Source: Gemmatimonadota bacterium | GTDB taxonomy: Bacteria; Latescibacterota; UBA2968; UBA8231 | Direction: 5' to 3' | Assembly: GCA_028875335.1 (NCBI GenBank) | Contig: JAPPEF010000366.1 | Span: 21,947-85,946, forward strand | DNA length: 64,000 nucleotides | Shown: piece by piece, positions 1 through 8,772 of the stretch | Position numbering within the stretch: position 1 is the stretch's first letter | How the letters are laid out: each line of letters begins with the position of its first letter | Notes under the pieces: generated by a model | Databases searched by the model: none | Told to the model about the DNA's origin: nothing | Seen by the model: the letters and a program-made list of their open reading frames with translations, nothing else | Translations under genes and position numbers: made by a program

Positions 1-2
1 AC

Positions 3-557
3 ATTGGTGTCCACGCCCTCGACGCCCTGCTGTGGATCATGGGCAATCCCAAAGTGGTGGCTGCCTCGGGCGCGACGTACACCAAGCTGGCCGACCAGCG
101 CGAAGACGTGGTTACGTCGTTGGCCGACAGCGGCGCGCCAGAGGGCGTGTTTGCGCCCCGAGACTACGACATTGGCGAGTACGATGTCGAGGATATGGCC
201 GCTGGCTTTTTGCGCTTGGAAAACGGTGCCACCATCAGCATTCGTTCCAGTTGGGCGGCCAATTTGCCCGATGGCACTGGCGGCACCCTCATCATGGGAA
301 CCAAGGGCGGCCTCACTTTTAATCCCCTTACCTTTATCGGTACCTTGGGCCGCTATCAGGCCGACTCCCGGCTCAACGTGCCGTCCGACCCCTCGGTGCC
401 CTTCTCGGGCCACTGGAAAGCCGCGGCCCACTTCGTCGAAGTACTTGAGGGCCGAGCCGAGTTGATAGTAAAAAAAGAGGAAGTGCTCAACGTCATGGCC
501 GCCCTAGACGGGCTGTACCGCTCGGCCGCCGAAGGCGGAGAAGTGAGAATAGGCTGA
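3..557 (+). CDS. Gfo/Idh/MocA-family oxidoreductase, C-terminal part
   Basis: The gene enters from the left edge, so the N-terminal Rossmann domain is missing. The visible part opens with GVHALDALLWIMGNP, the typical start of the C-terminal substrate-binding domain of NAD(P)-dependent Gfo/Idh/MocA sugar or inositol dehydrogenases (the conserved His lies in the GVH motif). A beta-sheet domain with GTLIMGTKGGLTF and a C-terminal helix near LNVMAALDGLYRSA follow, as is usual in the family. The substrate cannot be told. The stop overlaps the next start by one base (TGATG), so it is translationally coupled to the PhyH gene, in a run of genes that looks like sugar or sugar-acid catabolism. Confidence 0.85.
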   Translation: MGVHALDALLWIMGNPKVVAASGATYTKLADQREDVVTSLADSGAPEGVFAPRDYDIGEYDVEDMAAGFLRLENGATISIRSSWAANLPDGTGGTLIMGTKGGLTFNPLTFIGTLGRYQADSRLNVPSDPSVPFSGHWKAAAHFVEVLEGRAELIVKKEEVLNVMAALDGLYRSAAEGGEVRIG

Positions 558-1870
558 TGACCCGACTAAGCGATGTGGCCCTACAGGATTTCATCATCCG
601 GGGATACCGCGTAGTACAACCGACCGAGAGCGCGGGTCTGCACGACGAATTGCACCGCCAGGTCGAACGCGTGCTCGCCACGGGCAATCCGGGCAACGGC
701 CTGATAGATCGCATTCCCCTATTGCATCAATTGTTCGCCGACCCGGCAATAGATGCGGCCTTGACCGGCATTCTGGGGCCTGGGTACGCTCTCTATCGTC
801 ATTGCCACTGCCACGATCTCGCGCCGGGCAGCCAAGCCCAGAATTGGCACAAGGATTATCCCTTTGGTGGCAATGTGCGCTACCACCGCCCGCGCTACGT
901 CCTGATGCTGTACTATCCGCACGAGGTAACATCGGATATGGGGCCTACGGCGCTGGTGCCCGGGACGCAGTATTATATGGATGACCCCAGCGACGAGGTC
1001 GAAGGGGTGCCCCTGACCTGTGCGGCGGGCACCGTGGTTATCACCCACTACGAAATATGGCACCGGGCCACGACCAATTGCTCAACCCGGACGCGCTATA
1101 TGCTGAAGTTCCTCTTTACTCGCACCCAAGAGAGCACGCCAGAACAGCGCAGCCGATGGTTGCCCACAGGACGTCACGCAGCTTTGTACCGCACGCTATG
1201 GCACTGGTACGGGGGACAGGCCCCTGCCTTGAAGCCGCAACGATCGGTGGCTGCCTTGCAGGCCGCTTTGCAGGATCCCGATGAACGGGTGCGGCTAGAT
1301 GCCTATTACGACTTGGGAACGCTGGGAGCTGAAGGGGTGCCGGTGTTAATGGCGACGCTAAAAGACGAGTCTGCCCGGCGTTGGCAAACCAATCTCGAAC
1401 GCGGCGATTTTACCAATCCCAGCCAGTTGGAAAGCCCTTACGGGCTGGCCGCAGCCGGTGCTGTCGCAGTGCCCGTGCTCGTCGAGGCGTTGCAGGATCG
1501 GAATTGGTGGCTGCGCGCCGGGGCGGCCAGTGCCCTAGGCTGCATGGGTGCCGAGGCTCAGGGGGCGGCTTCGGCCCTTGCTGCAGCACTGCAGGACGAC
1601 AGCGAATGGGTCTGCCGCAACGCCGCCGATGCCTTGGGCAATATGGGCCGGGTGCCAACAGCAGTACCGGCCTTGACACAGGCCCTAGACGATAGCCGCG
1701 CTATGACGCCTTGGTCTCTGTCCGATGCACCGCTACGCGAAAATGCAGCTATGGCGTTGGCCAAATGGAGGGCACCGACCGCGGCGGTAACCGCCTTGCA
1801 ACGGGCACGTCAGCAGGGCAACGAATACGTGCGGTCTTGGGCCGAATGGGCGTTAGATCGCCGCTTTTAA
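557..1870 (+). CDS. Phytanoyl-CoA dioxygenase (PhyH)-like protein with C-terminal HEAT repeats
   Basis: Residues about 1-200 form a PhyH-type double-stranded beta helix of the Fe(II)/2-oxoglutarate dioxygenase superfamily. The facial triad is visible as HKD (H98, D100) and a distal His in EIWHRA (about H169), and an Arg near RTRYMLKF (about 178-180) is placed to bind 2-oxoglutarate. Residues about 230-437 are HEAT/PBS-lyase-like helical repeats (for example LQDDSEWVCRNAADALGNMG). PhyH proteins are usually 250-300 residues, so the HEAT part is an addition. The protein is probably an active hydroxylase; its substrate is unknown. The start overlaps the upstream stop, and a paralog follows after 11 bases. 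Confidence 0.85.
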   Translation: MTRLSDVALQDFIIRGYRVVQPTESAGLHDELHRQVERVLATGNPGNGLIDRIPLLHQLFADPAIDAALTGILGPGYALYRHCHCHDLAPGSQAQNWHKDYPFGGNVRYHRPRYVLMLYYPHEVTSDMGPTALVPGTQYYMDDPSDEVEGVPLTCAAGTVVITHYEIWHRATTNCSTRTRYMLKFLFTRTQESTPEQRSRWLPTGRHAALYRTLWHWYGGQAPALKPQRSVAALQAALQDPDERVRLDAYYDLGTLGAEGVPVLMATLKDESARRWQTNLERGDFTNPSQLESPYGLAAAGAVAVPVLVEALQDRNWWLRAGAASALGCMGAEAQGAASALAAALQDDSEWVCRNAADALGNMGRVPTAVPALTQALDDSRAMTPWSLSDAPLRENAAMALAKWRAPTAAVTALQRARQQGNEYVRSWAEWALDRRF

Positions 1871-1881
1871 GAGAAGAGGCT

Positions 1882-3309
1882 ATGGAGGCCGAAAAACACT
1901 TGCTCAGCGACGCCGAGATGCAGCAGTTCATCGCCCAAGGCTATGTTCAGGTACAGGCTGATCTCCCGGGCGATTTTCACGCCAAAGTATGCCGCCAGAT
2001 CGACGCTATGTTGGAAGCCGAAGGCAATCCCGGCAACAACATCGCGCCGCGCATCCCCGCCATCGCGCAGGTCTTTGCACATCCTGCGGTGCGCGGGGCC
2101 CTGACCAGTATCTTGGGCGCGGGCTATCTGATGCACCCGCACCGCTACTGCCACCTCAATCCTCCCGGCAGCGACGGCCAGACCTGGCACAAGGACGACT
2201 ACATCTTCGACCAGAATATCCGCTACCACCGCTGCCGTTGGGTCATGGCCTTTTACTACCCGCAAGACGTCACCCCGGATATGGGGCCCACCGGCGTGAT
2301 GCCGGGGCGGCAGTGGTACAATGGGATTTCCAGTACTGATCCGGAACAGGCGACGGAGACCGAACTGGGCTTGTGCGGCCCGGCCGGCACAGTGTCCATA
2401 GTCAATTTCGATAGCTGGCACCGGGCCACGGCCAATCGCTCGGACAAAAGGCGCTACATGCTCAAATACCAGTTCACCCGCATGACAGAGCCAGAGGTGC
2501 CGACGTGGAATAATGAGGTGTCCCATTGGCAGCCGCTCGACGGCGATCCACACCCAGAATTGTCGCGGCACGTGTGGGACTGGTTGTGTGGCCGGTTGTG
2601 TGATCGGCCAGCAGCGAGTAGCGGCAGTACGCGCTGGGAGGATTTAGGTGCTGACTCGGAAACGGCCCGCCTGCAAGCGACTTACAGCTTGGGAGGAGAC
2701 CAAGTAGAAGGGCTGATCGAAAACATGCGGAGCCAAGCCCAGGACCAAGTCGAGACCAATCTGGCCCATTCGCCGACCAATCCCCAAGGTGGCAATCCGG
2801 GCGAAGTGGGGCCGGTACACGCCTTGGCCGCCTTGGGTGCAGACGCTTTGGACGGACTGTTGGACGCGGCCCAGCAGGGGCCTTGGCCCGGTCGGGCGGC
2901 GGCAATGGGTGCCCTAGCGACCATGGGCAAGGAGGCGGCTGCGGCCGTGCCGGTATTGCAGGCGGCCTTGAGCGATGACGTTATGTGGGTGCGGCGCAAT
3001 GCTGCCGAGGCTTTGGGGACCATTGGTCCGGCGGCCGTGTCGACGGCTCCGGCCCTCGCCCGCGCTATAGGCGACGAGGTGGAGTTGGTGCGGCGCAACG
3101 CAGTTTTTTCCCTGAGCAAGATGGCACCCCCTGACGACGCGTTGGTACCGCCGGTGGCTCGCGCGCTGGCCGATCCAAATCGCTATACGCGCTACTACGC
3201 CAGCACTACTTTGCGCAAGATCGGGACCGCGCAAGCCCGCCGCGCTTTGGTCGAAGCGCTGGAGCCGGCCCGCTGGTGCGCCATTACTTCGTCGTCCACA
3301 AATTATTGA
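1882..3309 (+). CDS. Second PhyH-like dioxygenase with HEAT repeats
   Basis: This is a tandem paralog of the preceding gene (475 residues). The ATG is chosen because a purine-rich AGAAGAGG lies just upstream and because MEAEKHLLSDAEMQQFIAQGY aligns with the start of the paralog; the frame is open further upstream but overlaps the previous gene. It has the same metal-binding pattern, HKDD (NWHKD equivalent TWHKDD) and DSWHRATANRS, with RYMLKYQFTR near the 2-oxoglutarate site. The second half holds HEAT repeats such as LSDDVMWVRRNAAEALGTIGP. The pair probably arose by duplication and may act on related substrates. Confidence 0.85.
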   Translation: MEAEKHLLSDAEMQQFIAQGYVQVQADLPGDFHAKVCRQIDAMLEAEGNPGNNIAPRIPAIAQVFAHPAVRGALTSILGAGYLMHPHRYCHLNPPGSDGQTWHKDDYIFDQNIRYHRCRWVMAFYYPQDVTPDMGPTGVMPGRQWYNGISSTDPEQATETELGLCGPAGTVSIVNFDSWHRATANRSDKRRYMLKYQFTRMTEPEVPTWNNEVSHWQPLDGDPHPELSRHVWDWLCGRLCDRPAASSGSTRWEDLGADSETARLQATYSLGGDQVEGLIENMRSQAQDQVETNLAHSPTNPQGGNPGEVGPVHALAALGADALDGLLDAAQQGPWPGRAAAMGALATMGKEAAAAVPVLQAALSDDVMWVRRNAAEALGTIGPAAVSTAPALARAIGDEVELVRRNAVFSLSKMAPPDDALVPPVARALADPNRYTRYYASTTLRKIGTAQARRALVEALEPARWCAITSSSTNY

Positions 3310-3319
3310 GGAGCTTTCA

Positions 3320-5998
3320 ATGAACGCGGTTTTTTCCTTTAGCGAAGTAGCCCGGCTGCCCATGGCCGGGGACAATGTGGCCATTGCTACTCGGCGTCTA
3401 GAAGCGGGCACGGGCATCGACTACGAGGGACGGTCGTTCACTTTGTCCCACACGGTGATGGAGGGACATCGTTTTGCCGTCGAGCCTATTGAACCCGGTC
3501 AGTTCCTGTTGTCGTGGCAACTGCCCTTTGGCGTGGCCAAGCGCGCGCTGAAGCCGGGCGACTACGCCTGCAATCAGAGTATGCTCGACGCATTGGGCAT
3601 TCGGCAGTTGGACTTCGACCTGCCCGAGCAGGCCAATTTCGTCGATCGCATTGAGCCGTATCAACTGGACCCGGCGAATTTTCAGCCTGGAGTTGCGCTC
3701 GACCCGCATGAAGAGCGGCGGACCTTCTTAGGCTATGGCCGCGCTGGGGGACGGGGCGTGGGCACGCGCAATTACATCGTCGTCTTGGGCACGTCCTCGC
3801 GCACGGCTAGTTATGCCCGGCTGTTGGCCGAGCGCTGGAGCGGCCGACCGGCTGGCGATGGCGTGGTACCGATTGCCCACACCGAGGGCGGCGGTGGAGC
3901 CGATCCCAATAACCGCGAACTCTTATTGCGCACGCTGGCCGGTTTTGTCGTCCATCCCAACGTCGGTGCCGTGCTGGCGGTGGACTACGGCAGCGAAGCT
4001 GTGACCAACAAGATGCTGCGGGAGTACATGGTGGCGCACGGCTATGCCCTCGACCACGTCCGGCACTGCTTTATGAGCTTGGACGGTTCCTTTGCGGCGC
4101 GTTTGGCAGAGGGCGAGCGGCAAGTGGCTGCTTGGGCCGAGGAAATGGCGGGCGAGGAGCGGGGCGAGCACGACCTAAGCCATCTCAAGATCGCCTTGCA
4201 GTGCGGCGGCTCGGATGCCTTTTCGGGTATTTCGGGGAATCCGCTAGCCGCTTGGGTGGCGCGCGAGTTGATTCGCTACGGCGGCGCGGCCAATCTCGCC
4301 GAGACCGATGAGTTGATCGGTGCCGAACCGTACGTGCTGCAAAACGTCAAGGATGTGGAGACTGCGCGCACCTTTTTGCACATGGTCGAGCGCTTCAAGG
4401 AGCGGGTGTCGTGGCACGGTGCCTCAGCCGAGGGCAATCCCTCGGGGGGCAACAAATTTCGCGGTCTGTACAATATCGCGCTCAAGTCCATTGGCGCGGC
4501 GCGCAAGCTCGATCCAGACGTGCGCTTGGACTACGCCATTGAGTACGGCGAGCCGCTCAAAGGGACGGGGTTCTACTTTATGGACAGTCCGGGCAACGAC
4601 TTGGAAAGCATTGCCGGGCAGGTGGCCAGCGGCTGCAATGCCATTTTCTTTGTCACGGGCAACGGCTCCATCACCAATTTCCCCTTTGTGCCGACGGTCA
4701 AGATCGTCACTACCTCGGAGCGCTACCAGTTGCTGGCTGCGGATCTCGATGTCAATGCCGGAGCTTACTTGGATGGCACGCCGATGGACGAGTTGGGCCA
4801 AGAGTTGTTCGAGCGCACCTTGCAGGTGGCTTCGGGCGAGCGCTCGTTGGGCGAGCGGGCAGGCCACGCCCAAGTGTCCATCTGGCGCAATTGGCAACAG
4901 ACCGATATCAGCCGGTTAGAGGAACTGTTGGCCGCTCCTGTGCTTGAGGGGCGGCCCGTGCCGGTGCGACCCGAGGTTGGGCCGGCGGTGTCATTTCCTA
5001 TGCTGGACGGGGCTATCGATCAGGTGGGGCTGGTATTGCCCACCAGCCTGTGCGCTGGCCAGATCGCCCGCATGTGCGCCGAGCGGCTCAATGCCCGGCA
5101 AGTGGGCCGCGAGCAGGGTCTGTCGCGCTTTGTCGCCTTGGTCCACACCGAGGGCTGTGGGCTGTCGTCGAGCGGTGCCACCGAGCAAATGCACTTGCGC
5201 ACCATGATGGGGTACGCAGCGCATCCGCTGGCGCGGCGCGTTTTGCTGCTGGAGCACGGCTGCGAAAAGACGCATAACGACTACATGCGCAACGGCCTTG
5301 AGGAATGGGGTTTGGACCCGGCTGTTTTTGGCTGGGCTTCGGTGCAGTTGGACGGCGGCATTGTCAAGGCCATGGACAGGGTCGAGACGTGGTTTCGCCA
5401 AGCGCTGGCTGAAACGGAAGCGCCCGTCGCCGTGGAAGGTGGCTTGGGTGCCTTGCGCTTGGGGGTGCAGGCGACTGGTGAGTTAGGGGAGGACGCGGCG
5501 CAGTGTTTTGCCCAGTTGACGCGCTGGATAGTAACTGCGGGCGGCACTGTGGTCGTGCCGCACAACGCGGCTCTGCTGCGGGAACCGGCGTATTTGGACT
5601 CTGTGCTAGTCGAGCCGTCGGACGCGGCGACGTTGCCCTATGGACAGGCGGCCGTAGAACCGGGTTTTTACATCATGGAGACGCCGACTGACCACTGGGT
5701 GGAGACGGCTACCGGACTGGGTGCCACGGGCGTGGACCTGATTTTGGCCCATACTGGCGAACATCCTCTACAGGGACATCCCCTGATGCCGGTGGTGCAG
5801 GTGAGTGCGAATCCGACGGTAGCGGCGCTCTACGGCGATGATATTGATTTGGCTCTGACAGGTGTGGCTGACGATTGGGCCGAGCAACTGGCCGCTTTGT
5901 TGGCCCAAGTGGCGCGGGGTGATCACATCCCCGGTGCTTTGCAGCAGCGCAACGTCGATTTTCAACTGACGCGGGGGTTGCTGGGGGTTTCGACCTGA
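3320..5998 (+). CDS. UxaA-family (altronate/galactarate dehydratase-like) protein, internally duplicated
   Basis: The 892-residue protein is nearly twice the usual UxaA size (about 500). Residues 1-110 look like a SAF domain. A first dehydratase unit follows (RGVGTRNYIVVLG, HTEGGGG, then CGGSDAFSGISGNP, GNKFRGLYNIALKSIG and FFVTGNGS). From about residue 560 a second unit begins (VLPTSLCAGQIA, HTEGCGLSSSGATEQ, LLLEHGCEKTHNDYM). Catalytic-type cysteines are kept only in the second unit; in the first, the NC and TEGCG motifs are changed. By family it should dehydrate aldonic or aldaric acids. It lies 10 bases after the PhyH pair with a GAGG ribosome site, so it is probably the last gene of that operon. 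Confidence 0.85.
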   Translation: MNAVFSFSEVARLPMAGDNVAIATRRLEAGTGIDYEGRSFTLSHTVMEGHRFAVEPIEPGQFLLSWQLPFGVAKRALKPGDYACNQSMLDALGIRQLDFDLPEQANFVDRIEPYQLDPANFQPGVALDPHEERRTFLGYGRAGGRGVGTRNYIVVLGTSSRTASYARLLAERWSGRPAGDGVVPIAHTEGGGGADPNNRELLLRTLAGFVVHPNVGAVLAVDYGSEAVTNKMLREYMVAHGYALDHVRHCFMSLDGSFAARLAEGERQVAAWAEEMAGEERGEHDLSHLKIALQCGGSDAFSGISGNPLAAWVARELIRYGGAANLAETDELIGAEPYVLQNVKDVETARTFLHMVERFKERVSWHGASAEGNPSGGNKFRGLYNIALKSIGAARKLDPDVRLDYAIEYGEPLKGTGFYFMDSPGNDLESIAGQVASGCNAIFFVTGNGSITNFPFVPTVKIVTTSERYQLLAADLDVNAGAYLDGTPMDELGQELFERTLQVASGERSLGERAGHAQVSIWRNWQQTDISRLEELLAAPVLEGRPVPVRPEVGPAVSFPMLDGAIDQVGLVLPTSLCAGQIARMCAERLNARQVGREQGLSRFVALVHTEGCGLSSSGATEQMHLRTMMGYAAHPLARRVLLLEHGCEKTHNDYMRNGLEEWGLDPAVFGWASVQLDGGIVKAMDRVETWFRQALAETEAPVAVEGGLGALRLGVQATGELGEDAAQCFAQLTRWIVTAGGTVVVPHNAALLREPAYLDSVLVEPSDAATLPYGQAAVEPGFYIMETPTDHWVETATGLGATGVDLILAHTGEHPLQGHPLMPVVQVSANPTVAALYGDDIDLALTGVADDWAEQLAALLAQVARGDHIPGALQQRNVDFQLTRGLLGVST

Positions 5999-6074
5999 GT
6001 GGGGAAGAGGGAACGCCTCTCGGTGTCCGGTACCCAAGCCGAATGCCATTGCAAGACGCCGTTTGGCTTGAAGG

Positions 6075-6428
6075 TTAGCGGCTCGGTACTATCCCATCCG
6101 CAGAGACAGTTATATGAGCGACCTCCTCCTCTTTAGGTCGGATCACAATATCAACATCCCAATCTAGTGCATTTAGGAAGGCCAAGAGCTTTTCAACGGA
6201 GAACTTATCGAACTGCCCTCTTTTCAGGTCGGAAACCCGTCCTTGGGCAATGCCGAGCAGGGTCCCGGCATCTTTCTGGGTTAGGCCGCTCTCCGCGATG
6301 ATACCTAAAATTTTTGTGGCGATGCTTGCTTTTAATGACCACTCCTCTGGATTGGCATAGCCTAAATCAGCGTAAACGTTCGTCGATCCTTCGTAGTACT
6401 CAGCATCGCCTACTTTTTTCTTTTTCAT
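6075..6428 (-). CDS. HigA-like antitoxin, XRE-type HTH regulator
   Basis: This 117-residue protein has an acidic N-terminus (EYYEGSTNVYADLGYANPEE) and a helix-turn-helix domain at about 40-100 (SGLTQKDAGTLLGIAQGRVSDLKRG, written here as overlapping pieces LTQKDAGTLLG and QGRVSDLKRG). This matches small XRE antitoxins paired with Gp49/HigB-like toxins. Its ATG overlaps the stop of the toxin reading frame (TTATGA), so the order is toxin first, antitoxin second, with coupled translation. It probably binds the toxin and represses the module at the palindrome upstream. Confidence 0.85.
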   Translation of the reverse strand: MKKKKVGDAEYYEGSTNVYADLGYANPEEWSLKASIATKILGIIAESGLTQKDAGTLLGIAQGRVSDLKRGQFDKFSVEKLLAFLNALDWDVDIVIRPKEEEVAHITVSADGIVPSR

Positions 6429-6783
6429 AACGTTCTCTCCTCGGCTATTGTCTTTGCTTGTCGAAGCCGCCGTGCAATGGTGGCCAGTTCCTTTTTTGGA
6501 GTGGCAATGCCACGGGTGGATTTCTTCTGAAAGGTATGAAGTACATAGAGATGATCGTCTAAATTCACCACATAAACGGCTCGATAAGTACCGTTTGATG
6601 GCGGCTAACTATCTCCATAACGCCTGCAAAGCCTCTCAGAGGTTTTGCTTGGTCGTGCTTCCCTCCGGTTTGGGCAATCCATAGGGCATAGCCTATATCA
6701 TTTTGTACCTCGCGGGGGAGGGCTAGAAGATCATCATAGGAGGACCCCACCCAGATAATAGGCTTGATTAGCACATCGTCCAT
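6425..6783 (-). pseudogene. HigB/Gp49-like toxin gene, frameshifted
   Basis: The first about 60 residues (KPIIWVGSSYDDLLALP, GYALWIAQTGGKHDQAKPL) match phage-derived Gp49/HigB-type mRNA interferase toxins. The frame then leaves the family at SRHQT. One frame over, the expected continuation is intact: GTYRAVYVVNLDDHLYVLHTF, then QKKSTRGIATPKKELATIARR, ending in a TGA that overlaps the antitoxin start. Adding one A to the AAA run (minus strand, around 6594-6596) would join the halves as HQNGTYRAVY and give a normal toxin of about 119 residues. So it is either a recent inactivating deletion or a sequencing/assembly error in a short homopolymer. Confidence 0.85.
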
Positions 6784-6819
6784 AAAATAATTATATCAGA
6801 TTTGATATACACATGTCAA
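6784..6819 (-). promoter_or_regulatory. Promoter and palindromic operator of the toxin-antitoxin module
   Basis: On the minus strand there is a consensus-like TTGACA (6819-6814), an 18-base spacer and TATAAT (6795-6790). Between them sits a perfect inverted repeat, TATATCA-4 bases-TGATATA (6792-6809), overlapping the -10 box. A repressor bound there would block the promoter, as is usual for HigA autoregulation. The -10 box ends six bases before the toxin ATG, so the transcript should be leaderless or nearly so. Confidence 0.75.
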
Positions 6820-6924
6820 ACGGATGGACTATCATCGAGAGGTTAGGGCTTGCTCTCGTTGGCGCGGTTAGGGCGGCGTCCTCTGGCAGAGGCCAATCAA
6901 CGATTTGGGCGTGCTGAGCTACTG

Positions 6925-7638
6925 CTAGGAACCCGCCTCCAAGCAGAGGGTGGCCCAGTTCTGAAAGAAGGTGCGCCCGTTGGCGTGGAGGGCTGGCAAG
7001 TGTTGGGCTGCGTCGGCTTTGATTTGCTCGCCGTCTAGCTCCTCCTCGCGCACCTCGTCGGCAAAAGCTCGGACCATATCGGCGATAATTTGCGTGGTAA
7101 CTTCCATATGGAAGAGGACGCCGTACGCCGCCCGACCATAAGAAAACGCTTGGTAAGTAGTCCGGGCAGAAGAGGCTAGCCCAGTAGCCCCTTTGGGCAG
7201 ATCGAAGATGTCGCCGTGCCAGTGAAAGCCCATAAAGGATGGTTGTAGGCCGCCCATTAGCGGGTCTTCGCTGGAGGCAGGCTTCCGCTCAATAGGATAC
7301 CAGCCGATTTCTTTCTGCGGACCGCGGGCGACCCGAGCACCAAGAGCCGTGGCCAAAAGCTGGCTGCCTAGGCAGATGCCGAGTACGGGTTTGTCTTCTT
7401 TTAGGACTTGGTCGATAAGGCGTATAGCCGCGTCTATAAACGGGTAGCGGTCATGTTCGTACACGCCCATCGGACCCCCCATGATCACTAGGCCGGCGGC
7501 TCCGTCCATGTAGCGGGGGACTTCTTCACCGGCAAAGGTATGTATATAGGTGGGATCGAGACCGCAGCCTTGGAATACCTGACCGGCGATCCCCAAGTTT
7601 TCCGGCTGTGCGTTTTGCAGGACCCATATTTTGTTCAT
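6925..7638 (-). CDS. Class I glutamine amidotransferase (GMP synthase-like domain)
   Basis: This stand-alone GATase1 protein has 237 residues. The nucleophile elbow is LGICLGSQLLA with Cys at about 89, and the His-Glu pair is in FHMEV (about H177, E179). GFHWHGDIFDLP is typical of the YfeJ/GuaA-like stand-alone group. Such proteins hydrolyse glutamine or related gamma-glutamyl substrates; there is no synthetase partner nearby, so the acceptor is unknown. It lies 33 bases downstream of the O-methyltransferase gene on the same strand and may be co-transcribed with it. Confidence 0.85.
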   Translation of the reverse strand: MNKIWVLQNAQPENLGIAGQVFQGCGLDPTYIHTFAGEEVPRYMDGAAGLVIMGGPMGVYEHDRYPFIDAAIRLIDQVLKEDKPVLGICLGSQLLATALGARVARGPQKEIGWYPIERKPASSEDPLMGGLQPSFMGFHWHGDIFDLPKGATGLASSARTTYQAFSYGRAAYGVLFHMEVTTQIIADMVRAFADEVREEELDGEQIKADAAQHLPALHANGRTFFQNWATLCLEAGS

Positions 7639-7671
7639 TGATCGGTTTCCTCTGCTATTTCGTCCTACAAA

Positions 7672-8334
7672 TCACCGCTTCCGCGCCAGCGTCAATCCGT
7701 CGCCAATCGACAGCAGGGACGCGGTCACGCGCTCGTCGGCGTGAATTTTGGCATTGAGCGCTCGGATCGCTACGGTGCTCTCGGCCTGCTCGTTGGCATC
7801 GGCGGGCCGCCCGCCCCACAGCACGTTGTCGATTAGGATCAATCCGCCCGGGCGCAAAAGCTGCAGACAGCGCTCGTAATAGGCGTCGTAATTTTCCTTG
7901 TCCGCGTCGATAAAGGCCATGTCGAAGCAACCGGCTTCCCCGGCTGCGAGCATTTCGTCGAGAGTTGCTACTCCTGGTCCCAACCGCAGTTCGATCTTGT
8001 CGGCCACGCCGGATTCCCGCCAATAGCGCTGGGCGATGCGGGTAAACTCGTCGCTGACGTCGCAGGCGATTAGACGCCCGTCCGCTGGTAGGGCCAGCGC
8101 CATGGCGATGCTGCTGTAGCCAGTAAAAGTCCCCACCTCGACGATCCGCTTGGCGTCGATTAGTTCGACGAGCAGCCCCATGAACTGCCCCTGATCGGGC
8201 GAGATCTGCATTCCGCCCATGGGCATGGCCCGGGTCTCCTGCCGCAACCGCTTGAGCTCGTCTCGGTCGCGCAGCGAGTTGGCGAGGATGTAGTCGTAAA
8301 TATGCGTTTCGATAAAACCGTTGCGGGAACTCAT
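7672..8334 (-). CDS. SAM-dependent O-methyltransferase (caffeoyl-CoA OMT/COMT-like family)
   Basis: This 220-residue class I methyltransferase has the SAM-binding motif VEVGTFTGYSS, the acidic residue after strand 2 (IACDVSDEF), and the metal-site region FDMAFIDADKENYDAYY followed by LIDNVLWGG, as in the cation-dependent OMT3 family. MGGMQISPDQGQFMGLLVELI precedes the motif as usual. The substrate is probably a catechol-like or other hydroxylated small molecule. A longer open frame on the same strand here lacks any family signature and is taken as a shadow. Confidence 0.88.
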   Translation of the reverse strand: MSSRNGFIETHIYDYILANSLRDRDELKRLRQETRAMPMGGMQISPDQGQFMGLLVELIDAKRIVEVGTFTGYSSIAMALALPADGRLIACDVSDEFTRIAQRYWRESGVADKIELRLGPGVATLDEMLAAGEAGCFDMAFIDADKENYDAYYERCLQLLRPGGLILIDNVLWGGRPADANEQAESTVAIRALNAKIHADERVTASLLSIGDGLTLARKR

Positions 8335-8424
8335 GGACCGACCTTTCGCAAGAAGAGGATGCAGGAAGTTGCGCCAAGGTAAGCGGATGATGCGCGCAGC
8401 ACAACTTGCCGGCTGTTTGCCAAA

Positions 8425-8772
8425 TCAAGATTGGAGTTTGGGATTTTCCGCGTGACGCCTGCGGTCGCGTTGGGTCTTCTTGGCCAGCGCGCGCTGGAAG
8501 GATTCCTCTAAGTCGACTCCGGTCTGATTGGCGAGGCATATGAGGACGAAGAGCACGTCGGCCATCTCCATGCCGAGGTCGGCTTCCTCGCCCTCCTTAA
8601 AGCTCTGCTCGCCAAAGGTGCGGGCCATGATCCGCGCCAGCTCGCCGACTTCCTCCATCAGCACGGCCGTATTGGTCAGCTCGGAGAAGTAGCGCACGCC
8701 GACGTCGGCGATCCATTCGTCCACCGCTCGTTGGCAGGCGCGGAGGGTGTGCTCAGGCGCGGGCTGGCTCAT
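8425..8772 (-). CDS. MazG-like nucleotide pyrophosphohydrolase
   Basis: This is a small all-alpha NTP pyrophosphohydrolase of 115 residues. The metal-binding pattern is visible as EEVGELARIMARTFGEQ followed by DLGMEMADVLFVLICLAN (EExxE plus ExxxD). Proteins of this size remove pyrophosphate from non-canonical or excess (d)NTPs. The start overlaps the end of the DUF362 gene by 20 bases, so the two are probably one operon, although no functional link is known. Confidence 0.85.
   Translation of the reverse strand: MSQPAPEHTLRACQRAVDEWIADVGVRYFSELTNTAVLMEEVGELARIMARTFGEQSFKEGEEADLGMEMADVLFVLICLANQTGVDLEESFQRALAKKTQRDRRRHAENPKLQS

Noticed and set aside
7655..8539. 294-codon frame over the O-methyltransferase region
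   Set aside because: It is in another frame of the same strand, Arg/Ala-rich and without motifs; the O-methyltransferase frame has all family signatures.
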